Source: Ranitomeya variabilis (lineage: Eukaryota > Chordata > Amphibia > Anura > Dendrobatidae). From it: a stretch of DNA of 64,000 nucleotides. The DNA is taken from positions 667,712,389 through 667,776,388 of the forward strand of contig NC_135236.1 of the NCBI RefSeq assembly GCF_051348905.1, written 5' to 3'. Shown piece by piece: positions 9,497 to 21,093 of this stretch. Under the pieces are notes generated by a model, which saw nothing but the letters and a program-made list of their open reading frames with translations, searched no databases and was not told the origin of the DNA. Numbering within the stretch: the first letter of the stretch is position 1; each line of letters opens with the position of its first letter. Made by a program: the position numbers and the translations under genes.

Positions 9497-10883
9497 GTGA
9501 GTGAGGCCGCGGGGGGCAGAAGACGAGGGGGGAGGACGCTCAAAAAGGGCTGGCGCGGGGAATTCTGGGTCATGGAGGATTTAAAGGGGGTTTCCATGAA
9601 TTTTCAGGTCACGTTTAATCCAACCTGTTCTTACATTTATGACTCTGTGTAAGATCTCTCGCTGTCAGTGACTGGAATCCTCACGATTTCTGCACTTTGG
9701 CTGATTTTTGGCCATTTTTCTGCCAGAAATATTTTTTTTCAGTATTTCTAGGGAAGGCGACGGTTTCTGGACGCACATCATGGCGGGAGAATATTTTTCT
9801 GACATAGGAGGGTGGGGTAAAACCATAAACGCTCATTTTGGGGTCTTACCGGGGGACATCCGTAGTTGCCGTTTTGTGTATACAGCCCCTATGTAGACTT
9901 ATGCACTTCCATGGTTCCTTCCAGCTAAAACGCAAGCCAAAGCAAACGGTGGTCTGTTACCGTGGAGATGTGCATGGGGACTGCATACACAAAATGGTAG
10001 AAGGTCTATACTCAAAAGTTGCTTTTGTTCTAAGATGCGTTTACCCTCCCCTCCTCCTTTTTACCCTTCTCCCCCCTTTTTTTTTTACCCTCCCCCTTTT
10101 TTTTTACCCTACCCACCCCCCTTTTTACCCTACCCACCCCCCCTTTTTACCCTTCATCCCTTTTTTTATCCTCCCCACACCCCCCTTTTACCCTTCTCCT
10201 TTTTTTCCCCTGTTCCTCTTGCCCCTCCTTGTTTCCCCCTCTTTTTTTCATGTGTTTTGTTCCTCTTGTCTCCTAGTGCCGGGGGCGAGGTTCACATAGC
10301 GCCACGATACAGAGAAATGGTGGAACTGACCAAGTCCCAGAACATTCAGGCCGAGCTGATCGGGGGCTTCATGTGGTTCTGGATTCTCTGGCACTTTTGG
10401 CACGATCCCGATGCAGTGTTGGTGAGAATAATTTTCTGACTTTAGGATGCGTTTTTCTTTCCCTCTCCTGGTCTCTCTTTAGAGTGTGCAGAGTTGTTGT
10501 TTTTTTCTGATACAAAGCACCAGATCCTCAGCATGCACATAACACTAGAGTGGACACTGGAATCATTTCTAGCACCCTCTAACCTCGGCCACATCCACCC
10601 TCCTACTAACCATCACTTGCTTTATTAAGCTGCCATCTTGTTGGCAGCCTGAAACTACATATCCCATGATGCCTTGCCATAGAGAGGATTCCAAATTGTG
10701 AGCGGGATGCCGGAGAGATAGAGATACAGGGCTGAGGCCCAGGAGAGGCGTAATGATCACACGTGGAGGTCACAAATTTTCTCTTTATTTTTTTATTTTT
10801 TTTTATAGGGTCACTTTCCATATCCGGACCCCTCACAGTGGACTGACGAGGAGCTGGGAATACCCCCCGAAGATGAAGAGTGA
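9408..10883 (+). CDS. ndufb2: NADH:ubiquinone oxidoreductase subunit B2 (complex I, AGGG subunit)
   Basis: Three coding exons (9408-9496, 10277-10421, 10809-10883) give a 102-residue protein; human NDUFB2 has 105. It is an accessory subunit of the membrane arm of mitochondrial complex I. The N-terminus ([18 protein letters not shown]) is Arg-rich and lacks acidic residues, like a mitochondrial targeting sequence. The mature part holds [13 protein letters not shown], one membrane segment around [15 protein letters not shown] and the conserved tail [18 protein letters not shown]. All donors and acceptors are GT-AG and the phases agree. The start is the first ATG in the exon. The stop TGA lies 11 bp before a GTAAGA donor, so the 3' UTR is spliced. 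Confidence 0.97.
10040..10255 (+). repeat. Homopyrimidine tract before ndufb2 exon 2
   Basis: About 215 bp almost wholly C and T on the plus strand, made of repeated blocks like 'ccccctttttaccctacccac'. It ends about 20 bp before the exon 2 acceptor (tctcctag). It serves as a very long polypyrimidine tract, and could form triplex DNA. Confidence 0.85.
10277..10421 (+). CDS. ndufb2: ndufb2 coding exon 2
   Basis: Begins after acceptor tcctag and completes an Asn codon. It contains the membrane segment [11 protein letters not shown]. It ends DAVL before donor GTGAGA. Confidence 0.96.
10654..10672 (+). promoter_or_regulatory. ZNF143/SBS-like motif in ndufb2 intron 2
   Basis: actacatatcccatgatgc resembles the ZNF143 SBS2 consensus ACTACAATTCCCAGCATGC with a few mismatches. 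Such sites also occur by chance or within repeats, and its intronic position makes function uncertain. Confidence 0.3.
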
Positions 10884-10894
10884 CGCTCTCTCCA
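10809..10894 (+). CDS. ndufb2: ndufb2 exon 3 (last coding exon)
   Basis: Begins after ttttatag. It encodes [20 protein letters not shown] and a short acidic end, with stop TGA at 10881-10883. It then runs 11 bp to a good donor (GTAAGA at 10895). Confidence 0.94.
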
Positions 10895-11259
10895 GTAAGA
10901 GCATCCTGCAGTGACGGCCCCCTAAGCTGAGGAATACTCTGCACCGAGGGGCGACGCTCTGGGTTACACAACAGCCCCTAAAATCAGTAGGCCGGGGAGT
11001 GCAGGAGAGGAGCTGCTCTCTGCCCTGTTTAAAGGGAACCAGTCACTTAATTTATCAAGAATGAAGCCGAGCCCGGCAGTATGTTTGCGGATATATATAT
11101 ATATATTATATTCTCTGCGTTACGGTGATAACCTGGAGCGGTGCTGGGAAGAGCACTAGTCTCTGCCTATGGTCCCCGGCCGGATCATCTAGCTACATTT
11201 TTGGGATTCATGCTGTCCGAGGTTTGTGCAGCCTGAATTAGCTGACCGCTTAACTTTAA

Positions 11260-12582
11260 GGCCGGCGTCACACTTGGCGTAAGACAATACGCCACGTATT
11301 ATACGTCCGTACTACGGCCGTAATACGGAGAAATGTTCCCAAAATAGTGATCCGTAGTCAGGGTGTGTCAGCGTATTTTGCGCATGGCATCCTCCGTATG
11401 TAATCCGTATGGCATCCGTACTGCGAGATTTTCGCGCAGGCTTGCAAAACCGACATCTAATGGATTTATGTGCTCAAATGTTCGGTAAAAACATATATAC
11501 AGTGTGTATGTATATATATATATATATAATATATTTACTTCAGCGCGATATCTGTGAAAAGTCGGTAATTCAATTGCCGGCTTTTCATTTCTCCTGCACA
11601 AACCCGACAGGATATGAGACATGATTACATACGGTAAACCATCTCATATCCCCTTTTTTTTTTTGCATATTCCACACTACTGTTAGTAGTGTGTATGTGC
11701 AAAATTTGGGCGCTGTAGCTGCTAAAATAAAGGGTTAAATGGCGGAAAAAATTGGCGTGGGCTCCCGCGCAATTTTCTCCGCCAGAATGGTAAAGCCAGT
11801 GACTGAGGGCAGATATTAATAGCCAGGAGAGGGTCCATGGTTATTGGCCCCCCCGTGGCTAAAAACATCTGCCTCCAGCCACCCCAGAAAAGGCACATCT
11901 GGAAGATGCGCCTATTCTGGCACTTGGCCACTCTCTTCCCACTCCCTGTAGTGGTGGGATATGGGGTAATGAAGGGTTAATGCCACCTTGCTATTGTAAG
12001 GTGACATTAAGCCAGATTAATAATGGAGAGGCGTCAATTATCAGTCACTGGCTTTACCATTCTGGCGGAGAAAATTGCGCGGGAGCCCACGCCAATTTTT
12101 TCCGCCATTTAACCCTTTATTTTAGCAGCTACAGCGCTGAAATTTTCCACATACACACTACTAACAGTAGTGTGGAATATGCAAAAAAAAAAGGGGGATA
12201 TGAGATGGTTTACTGTATGTAATCATGTCTCATATCATGTCGGGTTTGTGCAGGAGAAATGAAAAGCCGGCAATTGAATTACCGACTTTTCACTAACACC
12301 GCTGCGTATTTCTCGCAAGTCACACTGCTGGTCCGTGTGGAATCCGTATTTTTCTCGCCCCCATAGACTTTCATTGGCGATTTTTTTTTTTTGCGCAATA
12401 CGCTGACAAACGCAGCATGCTGCGATTTTTTACGGCTGTAGAACGCCGTATATTACGGATCCGTAATATACGGCTGATAGGACAAGACCCATTGAGAATC
12501 ATTGTGCCGTATGTTATGCGAGTTTTACGGACGTAGTTTATGCGCTCTTACGTCCGTAAAACGCGCATGTGTGACGCCGGCC
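11260..12582. mobile_element. PIF/Harbinger-like palindromic MITE, 1.3 kb
   Basis: The ends ggccggcgtcacac and gtgtgacgccggcc are inverted repeats flanked by the 3-bp duplication taa (11257-11259, 12583-12585), as in PIF/Harbinger elements. The inner sequence is also a long inverted repeat: 'ggcggaaaaaattggcgtgg' near 11743 returns as its complement near 12093, so the element can fold back nearly end to end. No transposase. It lies in ndufb2 intron 3. Confidence 0.85.
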
Positions 12583-12585
12583 TAA

Positions 12586-13506
12586 TAGTCTCTATTACAT
12601 CCATAAGGCTTATGTAGGTCGCTTTAACTCTTTAATGATCACTTGTTTCAGCCCCAAGTGAGCATAGACTTTTTAACACCAGTTTGGGGGACATACATGG
12701 GTTCTCCACCAGGTTTGACAGTGATCGCAGGAAGGTTCCACCCATGTCGTAAGTTGTACGGCTTGTGGTAATGAACAGATTGAAGGATTTCCATCACAAC
12801 ATGGATCTTGGGCCTCACGTAGACATCTGTCACCTCGATCAGAGCAAGAACCGTAATGCGGGGGCTGTCTGCAGGTCTCCCGACCCGAACTGTCCATCTT
12901 GGTATCGGGAGAGCCGCGAATAGTCCACGCACTGAGGGCTGTGGTCAGACAGGAGCCCTAACTGGTATCAGTCCATTGTATAGCCGGGGACGCCGTGTTT
13001 TTCCGTCCCATAAATCTATTAGACGTCACTAATGGGAACAGTCCAAACGATAGCCAACGCTCTTATCTTAAAATAATTGCTTTATTAATCTAGTAGTATA
13101 AAAGGCACAAAAAAATGGAAGAAAAAAAAAATCCAGGCAACATGTTTCAGACCTGCGTGGCCAAGGCTTGACAAAGGACCGTTCAGGCCTGACACATGTC
13201 GCTTGGGAGCGCAATAGAGATTTCTGCCTTTTTTAATTGTTTTTTTTCAACCATGTTTTTGCCTTTTTATATCACTGGATCAATAGTATTAATTATTTTT
13301 TTAGAAGATGTGAGGTCCAGCTATCGTTTGGACTGTTGCTATTCCTGGAGTATTTTGTCGTGCACCCAGACAGGTGAGCTGATTGCTTCATAATAGACGT
13401 CATTGCTGTCCTCCGCTACACTGACAATGGGGCGGAGCGGATGTGATATAGGGCAGTTCTAGATTTACCTGCCCTTGTATTGTGACGCTTTTCTTTTCTT
13501 TTGCAG
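12586..13506. other. ndufb2 intron 3, unclassified repeat remnants
   Basis: Around 13140-13210, 'tttcagacctgcgtggcc' and 'gacaaaggaccgttcaggcctg' resemble the hairpin-like 3' UTR segment of Penelope elements, but no coding part is attached. A 94-codon minus frame at 12648-12932 has no recognisable family. Confidence 0.35.
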
Positions 13507-13580
13507 AGGTCCCGGCTCTTCCCCGTGAGGCGCTTGTCCAGATTCTTGTAAATAAACGTAAATTCTATTTATGGATCTTG
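13507..13580 (+). other. ndufb2: ndufb2 3' UTR exon with poly(A) signal
   Basis: A strong polypyrimidine tract and acceptor (ttttcttttcttttgcag) precede about 70 bp. These hold AATAAA at 13551-13556 and a GT/T-rich stretch just downstream (about 13575-13600). Paired with the donor at 10895, this is the expected non-coding last exon, about 2.6 kb from exon 3. The cleavage point near 13575 is estimated. Confidence 0.7.
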
Positions 13581-13980
13581 TGGTTTTTTGTTTTTTTTTA
13601 CTTTAAAATTGCCTCAATCGTCATGAGTAGTTTAATATCTTGTCGTCTTAATTGACAGTCGGTGTCTGACAGCCATAACATGCATCTCTTTAGAAGATAG
13701 AGGGTCCTTACACTACTGCCCCTTTGTTTTATGTCTATGCCCTTATCACTCCACTGAGCCGGGACGACAGTACTATCTGTGCCTGCACTATTCACAGGCT
13801 CCACTGTCTGTTCATCGCTTTGCAGGGATGCAGTACTATCCTTCCCTACATTATATGTAGGAGGCAGCACTATCTGTGCCAACATACTTTATACGGAAAG
13901 GCAAGCAAGCAACATTACCTGTGACTTCATAATGCACAGGAAGGTAAATACTATTTGTAAATGGGGCAGCACTATCTTTT

Positions 13981-14100
13981 CGTACAATTGTGACTTGAAA
14001 AAGTATTCACACACTGAGAATTTTCCACTTTTTTTCACGTTACACCCAGAAATTAAAATTTATTTTATGTGATATACCATGTCGTAGAGAAAAAATGAAA
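13981..14100. mobile_element. Tc1/mariner-like terminal fragment
   Basis: 'acttgaaaaagtattcacac' followed by 'cacgttacacccagaaatt' and 'ttatgtgatataccat' is the terminal inverted repeat of a common vertebrate Tc1-type family. Only one end is recognised. Confidence 0.5.
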
Positions 14101-15479
14101 AATCCATAAAGAAATTTCCAGAGAGGTGACCTATCACCTTCACTCACACTGAACATATGGGATTAATTATAACTGGGGAAGTGAGAAAGAACTGACACTT
14201 CAACCTCCATTGAATTATCACCTCCTGCTGGGAACAGGTAATTACGACAAGGGAACTGTTGGGAGGCAGCCACTAAGACTAGGATTTATATGCTCAAAGG
14301 TGGAAGAGTACAGTTCCTGAGGCCTGGGCTTCCTCTGATCAAATGAATTATCTCAGACTCTGGAGCCAGTGGTCAGTGAGGAATATTGGGGTTTGTATCA
14401 ATCCAATATTTATGGGAGATGTATTTTCAGCATTGTAGCAAAGAGATTAATGTAGCTCATTCACGCCCATCAGCGTAAGGCCAGCCGAACACCTCTAACT
14501 TAATATCGGGTCTGATGGGTAATGCTATCAGTGCCATGTTTTATCTCTATTGAAAGGTAAAATCGTGACAGGAAACATGACAACAATATCTACCGCCTGG
14601 GACCTCCAGGGTAGAAGATATCCTGAAAGTTTTTCATCTCATAATATAAAGACTTAACGTATCCAACAACTCGCCCCCCATATGACTTCACCAAGAGAAG
14701 GTATGTGGGCATAGCATTTATTTAGTAAAAATCAGAGTTTGGGTTTTTGTATTTTGGAAGATCGAATACTCTGTGGTTCTGGCTGTTGCTCTAAGGAGTG
14801 CTTCCCTCCTCTAAGCTTTGAGCCATTTCCATGACACAAGTTTAGTACTTTTTTCTTTTGATATCCCTTTTATTCGGTGGGATTTGTATATATTTCATAT
14901 TATTTTGTTCCCATTTTGTAACATCCTTTTATATATTTTTTTAAAAACACTGCCTACCTTTCTGGCTTAAACATATACAATATATTGGCTCTGTTCCTCT
15001 TGCTCTGTACACCGCACCTCTGAAGACATATTCTACCTGTAACGGGTGTCTAATCGGTCTGTATAAATAATTGGTGTTGGCAAATGGTAATTCCTTTTAT
15101 GTTATTGTGGAGTTGGCAGTGACTGTATCGATGTATATACGTATATTCCATGTGTTGGAATCGGAGGTCTATATATCATACACTCAGTGTTCCCCAATTA
15201 CCACACTTAGTAGTGGAAGCAGCCACAGTTGAGTCTCCTTCATTTGTGTTGCCTGAATTTGGCAGAGCTCTTTAGAGCATCAGGCCTGCAGCTGTCACTC
15301 ATCCACCAGTTACTGATCAAACTTTAAGCAAGAAATACTGCTCCAAGCGCTGTCCAATGCTTAAATGTGGCATGGTTTCAGGACCACGCTATTAGCACAA
15401 ATAATTTATATTGTCAAATGTGGACTCCTGGCTGGAGCACAATACCAGCACAAAATAATAATTAAACAAAATGGCCTAC
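14101..15479. other. No gene recognised
   Basis: AT-rich intergenic DNA with no open frame of note, tandem repeat or recognisable element. Confidence 0.5.
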
Positions 15480-16570
15480 GTTATGTAGCACTGTAGTAAG
15501 AGAAAAATTAGATTTTTTTTTTTTTACTGTGGACAAACCTTGGATATAGCAGAATCTCAGCACAAAAGAATTACAACCTAAGATGTGGCCTGCTTTTTGG
15601 AGCACGGTAGTAACAGAACAAATTTATATTTTATCATGTGTACCCCTGTATGGAAAATAATATCTGTACCAAAGAATGAAAAGATTAAATGTAGCTTGCT
15701 TTAGGTAGCATGATAGTAAGAAAACCAATTTCGATTTTATCATATGTACCACTGGGTGCAGAAAAGAAATTTTAAATGGACATCTGGACTGCTGTATAAT
15801 GTTACTAAAAGAATTTTTTTTTTTTTTTTACTGTGGATGAGGCCTGTATAACATAGAAGTTATGCTCCAAAAAATGTCAAACTGAGATCTCCACTGTATC
15901 ACGTATTTATTTTTTTTTTTACTGCGAATGGGACCTGTAAACAATAGAATATATGCTCCAAACAACTTCAAACTCAGATCTTGCCTGCTGTATCACTTTT
16001 GTCACAGAATTTTTTTTTTACTCTGCAGGAGCTCTGCACACAGCTGAATTTCACCACCACAAAATGAGAAGGTGGGATATGCATGCTGTATCACATTTGT
16101 AACAAAACAATAGTTGTTTTTTTTAGTCTGCAACAGCTCTGCGCACAGATTAATTTCACCGCCACTAAATGAGAAGGTGGGATATGGTGTGCTGTATCAT
16201 GTTTGTAGGAGAAAAAATTACTCGGCATACAGATGAAGTTGGTACTAAATGACAAGGTGACATGCTTTGCTGAATCACGTTACCAACTGAAAAAATAGAT
16301 TTTCAAAGGTCAATTTGTGCATGGAGCACAATAGAAGCAGTGCACAACACTTCTATGAAATGTGCCCTGCTGTCTTTGCCTGAAGACCTCATTAATGGCG
16401 CCAGAAAAAAAAAATCTGCTGGATGGTCGATTTCACAGCCACACAGGACTCTAGCTAGCTAAACTATCTGACTTAGAAACAACTGCCTACCTAACTAGCT
16501 AAATTCTATCAGCACCCAGGAGAAGCGTCAGGAGCAGTCTCTGCCCTGTTATAGGGACAAAATGGCGCTA
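15480..16570. repeat. Degenerate tandem repeat, unit about 110-120 bp
   Basis: Units share 'actgtggatgaggcctgta', 'agaatatatgctccaaac', 'ctgctgtatcacgtttg' and long T runs. The unit sequence drifts along the array ('ctctgcacacagctgaatttcacc'). The last 800 bp match 56205-56960 closely, including 'agcgtcaggagcag' near the end. Confidence 0.7.
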
Positions 16571-16582
16571 AAGCAAGATGTC

Positions 16583-16974
16583 TGGTGTCACGGTTCACGG
16601 AGAGGATAACTATTATCCCCGCCACTCACACCAATTTGTCATGAACCGGGGTTGTTTGGTTGCCCCTGGTTCCTTTCTGAATGGGATTTATCTATATTCC
16701 AGTCCTGGTTTGGAACTTGCAGCTCTCTGGCGCCCCCCTTACCCTCAGGTCAGACAGGGTTCTGCACCTAGGATAATTAGTCGCTAGAAAGGCTGCCTTA
16801 CTTTGTACTGGCTAATGGGCACACTGCAGTGAGGGCGATATAACTACTCCCACTCAGGCGGGAATAATAATTATCAATGCCGCCGTCGCTGTAAAGCCTC
16901 CCAAACACACAGAACAAATCCACTGCCACCAGCTCCGATTTCTTAATTACTAACGGTCCAGAGCCAACTCAAAT
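16583..16974. mobile_element. LTR-like repeat, left part (split by the Penelope insertion)
   Basis: Starts tgtcacggttcacgg, an end often seen in LTRs, and continues to the Penelope target site. The sequence from 19517 rightwards would be its continuation. No internal region or second LTR found, so the class is uncertain. Confidence 0.3.
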
Positions 16975-17597
16975 TAGTAACGTAATTCAAACAATAAATA
17001 TATATACACACACACAGGGTGTGTATGGGTATGCGCTGATATAAATAACGGAGATGCTGGTAAAACCTGAAATAGTAATAAAGAAACGGAAAACGTTTAA
17101 AACACCTAAAATTAGTACAGATCCCAGAAGAAAGGTCTGACGCCCGAGTAGATGTTAGTAAAAGCCTGGTGTATTCAATTAAATATGTAGATAGAGCACT
17201 AAATGCTTTCTAATATAGTTTCTTCCTACCTCCGTTGCAGGCTAGCAGTCTTAGGACTTGATTCCGTTTCCAAAAGAGTTTTCAATACACGAAGATGTAG
17301 AATATAGGTGGGTGGCTGCCCCGGCCGGCGGCAAGCCACCATCAAAGATCTTCCAGGTGGGAACGGGATCCTGCAGAGCCGCCGCTGTGTGCCGTCGCGG
17401 CGGTGAGTTCGAGCGGTGCGCAGGACCTTAGTGACGCGATCGCCACGTGACCGTGCCCCCCGGAGTGATGAGTACGGAGTGCAGCTAGGACCAAACAACC
17501 GACGCGTTTCGGAGACGCCTGTCTCCTTCCTCAGGGTTGGTCTGTGCCTCGTACTCATTGGACTAATATAGCTGCTTAATGAGGGCCATTTAATTGA

Positions 17598-18280
17598 TTA
17601 GAATCCGAACAATTCAACGTTCACATTTAGTCCTCTTGGTGCCAGAGTATCCAAAGTGAAGATCCATTTGGTCTCTGCCCGTGACATTGCTTTTATAAAA
17701 TCGCCACCTCTCCAATGGCGCTGTACCACCGCAATACCTGTTATCTTCATCCCTTGCAATGTCCCACCGTGATGTTCCACAAAGTGTTGAGAAAGTGGAT
17801 GACCACTAAATTTCTTTTCAATGTTCCGGATATGTTCATTCATTCTTATTTTTAGGGGTCTTTTTGTTCTTCCTACGTAAAGTTTTCCACATGGGCATTC
17901 AATAGTGTAAATAACCTCTGATGTGCAACATGTAATGCAGTCCTTAATTTGAATAATCCCATCTCCTTTCTTTATACTTGTACATTTCTGTGTTGTTGCG
18001 AATTTACATGCATTACATGTACGGCATGGAAAAAAGCCCTTTAGTTTGGTAAATGTAAGTGAAGGCTGAATCAGAGGGATTTTTTTCTCTTGGACTGTAG
18101 GGGCAATCATGTTTCCCAAACTTTGACCCTTCCTATATACAAAATTTGGCCGGTTATTAATATTTTCTCCCAGCACTTTATCATTCTTTAGAATGTGCCA
18201 GTGTCTGCTGACTATTTTGCGGAGAAAATGTGAGTTTGAATTGTATTTAGTGATAATAGGGATGGATTCCCTGGATTCCC
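17598..18280 (-). CDS. Penelope polyprotein C-terminus, left copy (RT end plus GIY-YIG)
   Basis: Open from about 18280 (ESIPIITKYNSNSHFLRKI, RHWHILKND: the end of the RT region) through VYRKGQSLGN, a Cys-rich zinc-finger-like stretch (CRTCNACKF, CITCCTS) and the GIY-YIG nuclease (IYTIECPCGKLYVGRTKRP, then RMNEHIRNIEKKFSGHPLSQ). It ends NVELFGF. The nuclease would nick target DNA for reverse transcription. The 5' part is missing (no RT catalytic core), so it cannot retrotranspose. It differs from the right copy by E versus G in the TSxVIYTIE motif. Confidence 0.88.
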
Positions 18281-18793
18281 ATGATTGCCCCTACAGTCCA
18301 AGAGAAAAAAATCCCTCTGATTCAGCCTTCACTTACATTTACCAAACTAAAGGGCTTTTTTCCATGCCGTACATGTAATGCATGTAAATTCGCAACAACA
18401 CAGAAATGTACAAGTATAAAGAAAGGAGATGGGATTATTCAAATTAAGGACTGCATTACATGTTGCACATCAGGGGTTATTTACACTATTGAATGCCCAT
18501 GTGGAAAACTTTACGTAGGAAGAACAAAAAGACCCCTAAAAATAAGAATGAATGAACATATCCGGAACATTGAAAAGAAATTTAGTGGTCATCCACTTTC
18601 TCAACACTTTGTGGAACATCACGGTGGGACATTGCAAGGGATGAAGATAACAGGTATTGCGGTGGTACAGCGCCATTGGAGAGGTGGCGATTTTATAAAA
18701 GCAATGTCACGGGCAGAGACCAAATGGATCTTCACTTTGGATACTCTGGCACCAAGAGGACTAAATGTGAACGTTGAATTGTTCGGATTCTAA
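18281..18793 (+). CDS. Penelope GIY-YIG endonuclease, right copy (5'-truncated)
   Basis: 170 codons, MIAPTVQEKK to NVELFGF, identical to the left copy over this length apart from one residue. It holds the Cys-rich segment and the GIY-YIG nuclease domain. It starts at the inversion breakpoint, and its ATG is an internal Met of the parental polyprotein, so this is a fragment and not an independent gene. Confidence 0.88.
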   Translation: MIAPTVQEKKIPLIQPSLTFTKLKGFFPCRTCNACKFATTQKCTSIKKGDGIIQIKDCITCCTSGVIYTIECPCGKLYVGRTKRPLKIRMNEHIRNIEKKFSGHPLSQHFVEHHGGTLQGMKITGIAVVQRHWRGGDFIKAMSRAETKWIFTLDTLAPRGLNVNVELFGF

Positions 18794-19516
18794 TCAATTA
18801 AATGGCCCTCATTAAGCAGCTATATTAGTCCAATGAGTACGAGGCACAGACCAACCCTGAGGAAGGAGACAGGCGTCTCCGAAACGCGTCGGTTGTTTGG
18901 TCCTAGCTGCACTCCGTACTCATCACTCCGGGGGGCACGGTCACGTGGCGATCGCGTCACTAAGGTCCTGCGCACCGCTCGAACTCACCGCCGCGACGGC
19001 ACACAGCGGCGGCTCTGCAGGATCCCGTTCCCACCTGGAAGATCTTTGATGGTGGCTTGCCGCCGGCCGGGGCAGCCACCCACCTATATCCTACATCTTC
19101 GTGTATTGAAAACTCTTTTGGAAACGGAATCAAGTCCTAAGACTGCTAGCCTGCAACGGAGGTAGGAAGAAACTATATTAGAAAGCATTTAGTGCTCTAT
19201 CTACATATTTAATTGAATACACCAGGCTTTTACTAACATCTACTCGGGCGTCAGACCTTTCTTCTGGGATCTGTACTAATCTTAGGTGTTTTAAACGTTT
19301 TCCGTTTCTTTATTACTATTTCAGGTTTTACCAGCATCTCCGTTATTTATATCAGCGCATACCCATACACACCCTGTGTGTGTGTATATATATTTATTGT
19401 TTGTTTCTGTTTTTACAAACCTAGGTGGAGGTTTGTTGGTATTGCAGCAGGCATTGACAATAACGGTGACAATTTGCGCCACCAATTTTTAAATCTTGAT
19501 ATAGTAACGTAATTCA

Positions 19517-20015
19517 CTTCAGAGGATGTGATAGTACGTTATAGAGCAAGGAGAGACAAAGCTAGTAATTTTATATATTTTACTCCAAAAAATGTTGACA
19601 GTGTTTACAGAAGTATAAAAAGGTATTATAAAAGGAGACAAGTATCGTAAGTACAGTACAATTACAAATAAAATGGGATTAAAGTTGAAAAAACACCTTT
19701 CGTTCATATTTCATCTCATAATAATAATCTTTATTTTTATATCTCATGGCGGACTGTGCTGTGGGAGAGAGGCGCACATCTAGATGCATCACACAGCTGT
19801 CTCGCAGCTAGACCCAGGACAAAAAGACTCGTGAAGACATGTCTCGCTTATCTCCCAGCCCAAAACCAAGGCACTCCCCCTGTGATGACCTCATTCAGAG
19901 GCTGAATCCTCCCCTTTCTTAGAGTTATGACAAACCATTTCTATACATAACTTGCTGTATGAACCTCGTATAAGCACGACATAATGATCAGGATGTTCAT
20001 GTCAAGGGGGTTCTT
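19517..20015. other. Likely continuation of the split LTR-like repeat; no gene
   Basis: Repetitive-looking AT-rich sequence. 'ataataataatctttattt' near 19718 resembles the 3' end of L2-type LINEs (compare 41170). No coding sequence seen. Confidence 0.35.
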
Positions 20016-20019
20016 TTAA

Positions 20020-20979
20020 CCCCTTAGTGACGGAGCCAAATTTTTGAAATCTGACCAGTGTCACTTTATGTGGTAATAACTCTGCAACGCTTCAACACAT
20101 GCCAGTGATTTTGAGATTGTTCTTTCGTGACACATTATACTTTATGATAATGGTGAAGTCAGGTCAATATGTTTTGTGTTTATGTATAAAAAATATCAAA
20201 AATTTGAGAAAAATGCAAAAAAATTAGCAATTTTCTAAATTTGAATGATTATCCCTTTAATCCAGATGGTCATACCACAGCAAACCATTAATAAATAACA
20301 TTTCCCTCAAGTCTGCTTTACATCAGCGCCATCTGTAAAATGTTATTTTATTTTGTTAGCATTTTAGGAGGTTTAAAAGTGTAGCAGTAATTTTTCATTT
20401 TTTCAAGGATATTTACAAAATTTATTTTATTAGGGACTTATCCATGTTTGAAGTGACTTTAGGGGTCCCATATATTGGGAAACCCCCAAACGTGATACCA
20501 TTTTAAAAACAGCACCCCCTGATACATTGATAACTGCTGTCAGGTAGTTTATTAACCCTTCAGGTGCTTTACAGGAATTAATGCAAAGTGGTATGACAGA
20601 AATGAAAATGTGTATTTTTACCACCTAAATGTCTCTAACTTATGAACAGGTTACAACAGCCGTCAGACTCTAAGGCCACTATTTGGTCATGAATTGCCAT
20701 GGCAAACATCAGGGCCACAAAATCATGATCTGAGGGCCCCAATTGGGATAAAGAGGAAGCCCCCACACTCTGTTAACCATTTATAATTATGTAGTCACTA
20801 TTGACAGCAGCATCTAAGGGGTTAAACAGATTTGTATGGTGCAAACACTGATCGTGGCTGATACACCAAGTTGTCAGCTATAGTGTACAGCCGCCAGCTG
20901 CGGGATCGTTACCTGTATGGGGAGGCTATTCCCTTATATCTCAGGTCAGTTAAAAGACGTATTGGCTGTCATTAAGGGG
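20020..20979. mobile_element. piggyBac-like MITE, 960 bp
   Basis: The ends ccccttagtgac and gtcattaagggg are imperfect inverted repeats, each flanked by TTAA (20016-20019, 20980-20983), the piggyBac target. The inside ('gtcactttatgtggtaataactctg', 'aaaaacagcaccccctgat') is related to the element at 60285-63216. No transposase. Confidence 0.7.
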
Positions 20980-21093
20980 TTAAGTATAAACACTGCGTAG
21001 ATACATGACCTGCTTACGGAGAAATCAGCTCCTTGCAACTCATTGGGTTTAGCTCCTAGCGATTTCAGGGAGCTATAGAACTCTTGATGGACA

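Larger units (their letters stand above)
16975..19516. mobile_element. Penelope-like element: two 5'-truncated copies in inverted orientation
   Basis: The 15-bp direct repeat tagtaacgtaattca (16975-16989 and 19502-19516) is a target-site duplication. Inside, arms of about 1.12 kb (about 16991-18111 minus, about 18280-19400 plus) are near-identical reverse complements about the axis 18195.5, with 168 bp between. Each arm carries a Penelope C-terminal GIY-YIG endonuclease and a shared 3' UTR containing 'ggagacaggcgtctcc'. The left copy extends about 170 bp further 5', into the end of the reverse transcriptase. Inverted truncated copies are a known habit of Penelope elements. Confidence 0.88.

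Noticed and set aside
12648-12932. 94-codon minus frame within ndufb2 intron 3 as a nested gene
   Set aside because: No family resemblance, promoter or polyadenylation signal; likely a chance frame in repeat-derived DNA.
17226-19165. Identical 110-codon frames (MSTRHRPTLRKETG...) at 17226-17558 and 18833-19165
   Set aside because: They lie in the 3' UTR of the two inverted Penelope copies, and their identity reflects the palindrome, not selection.
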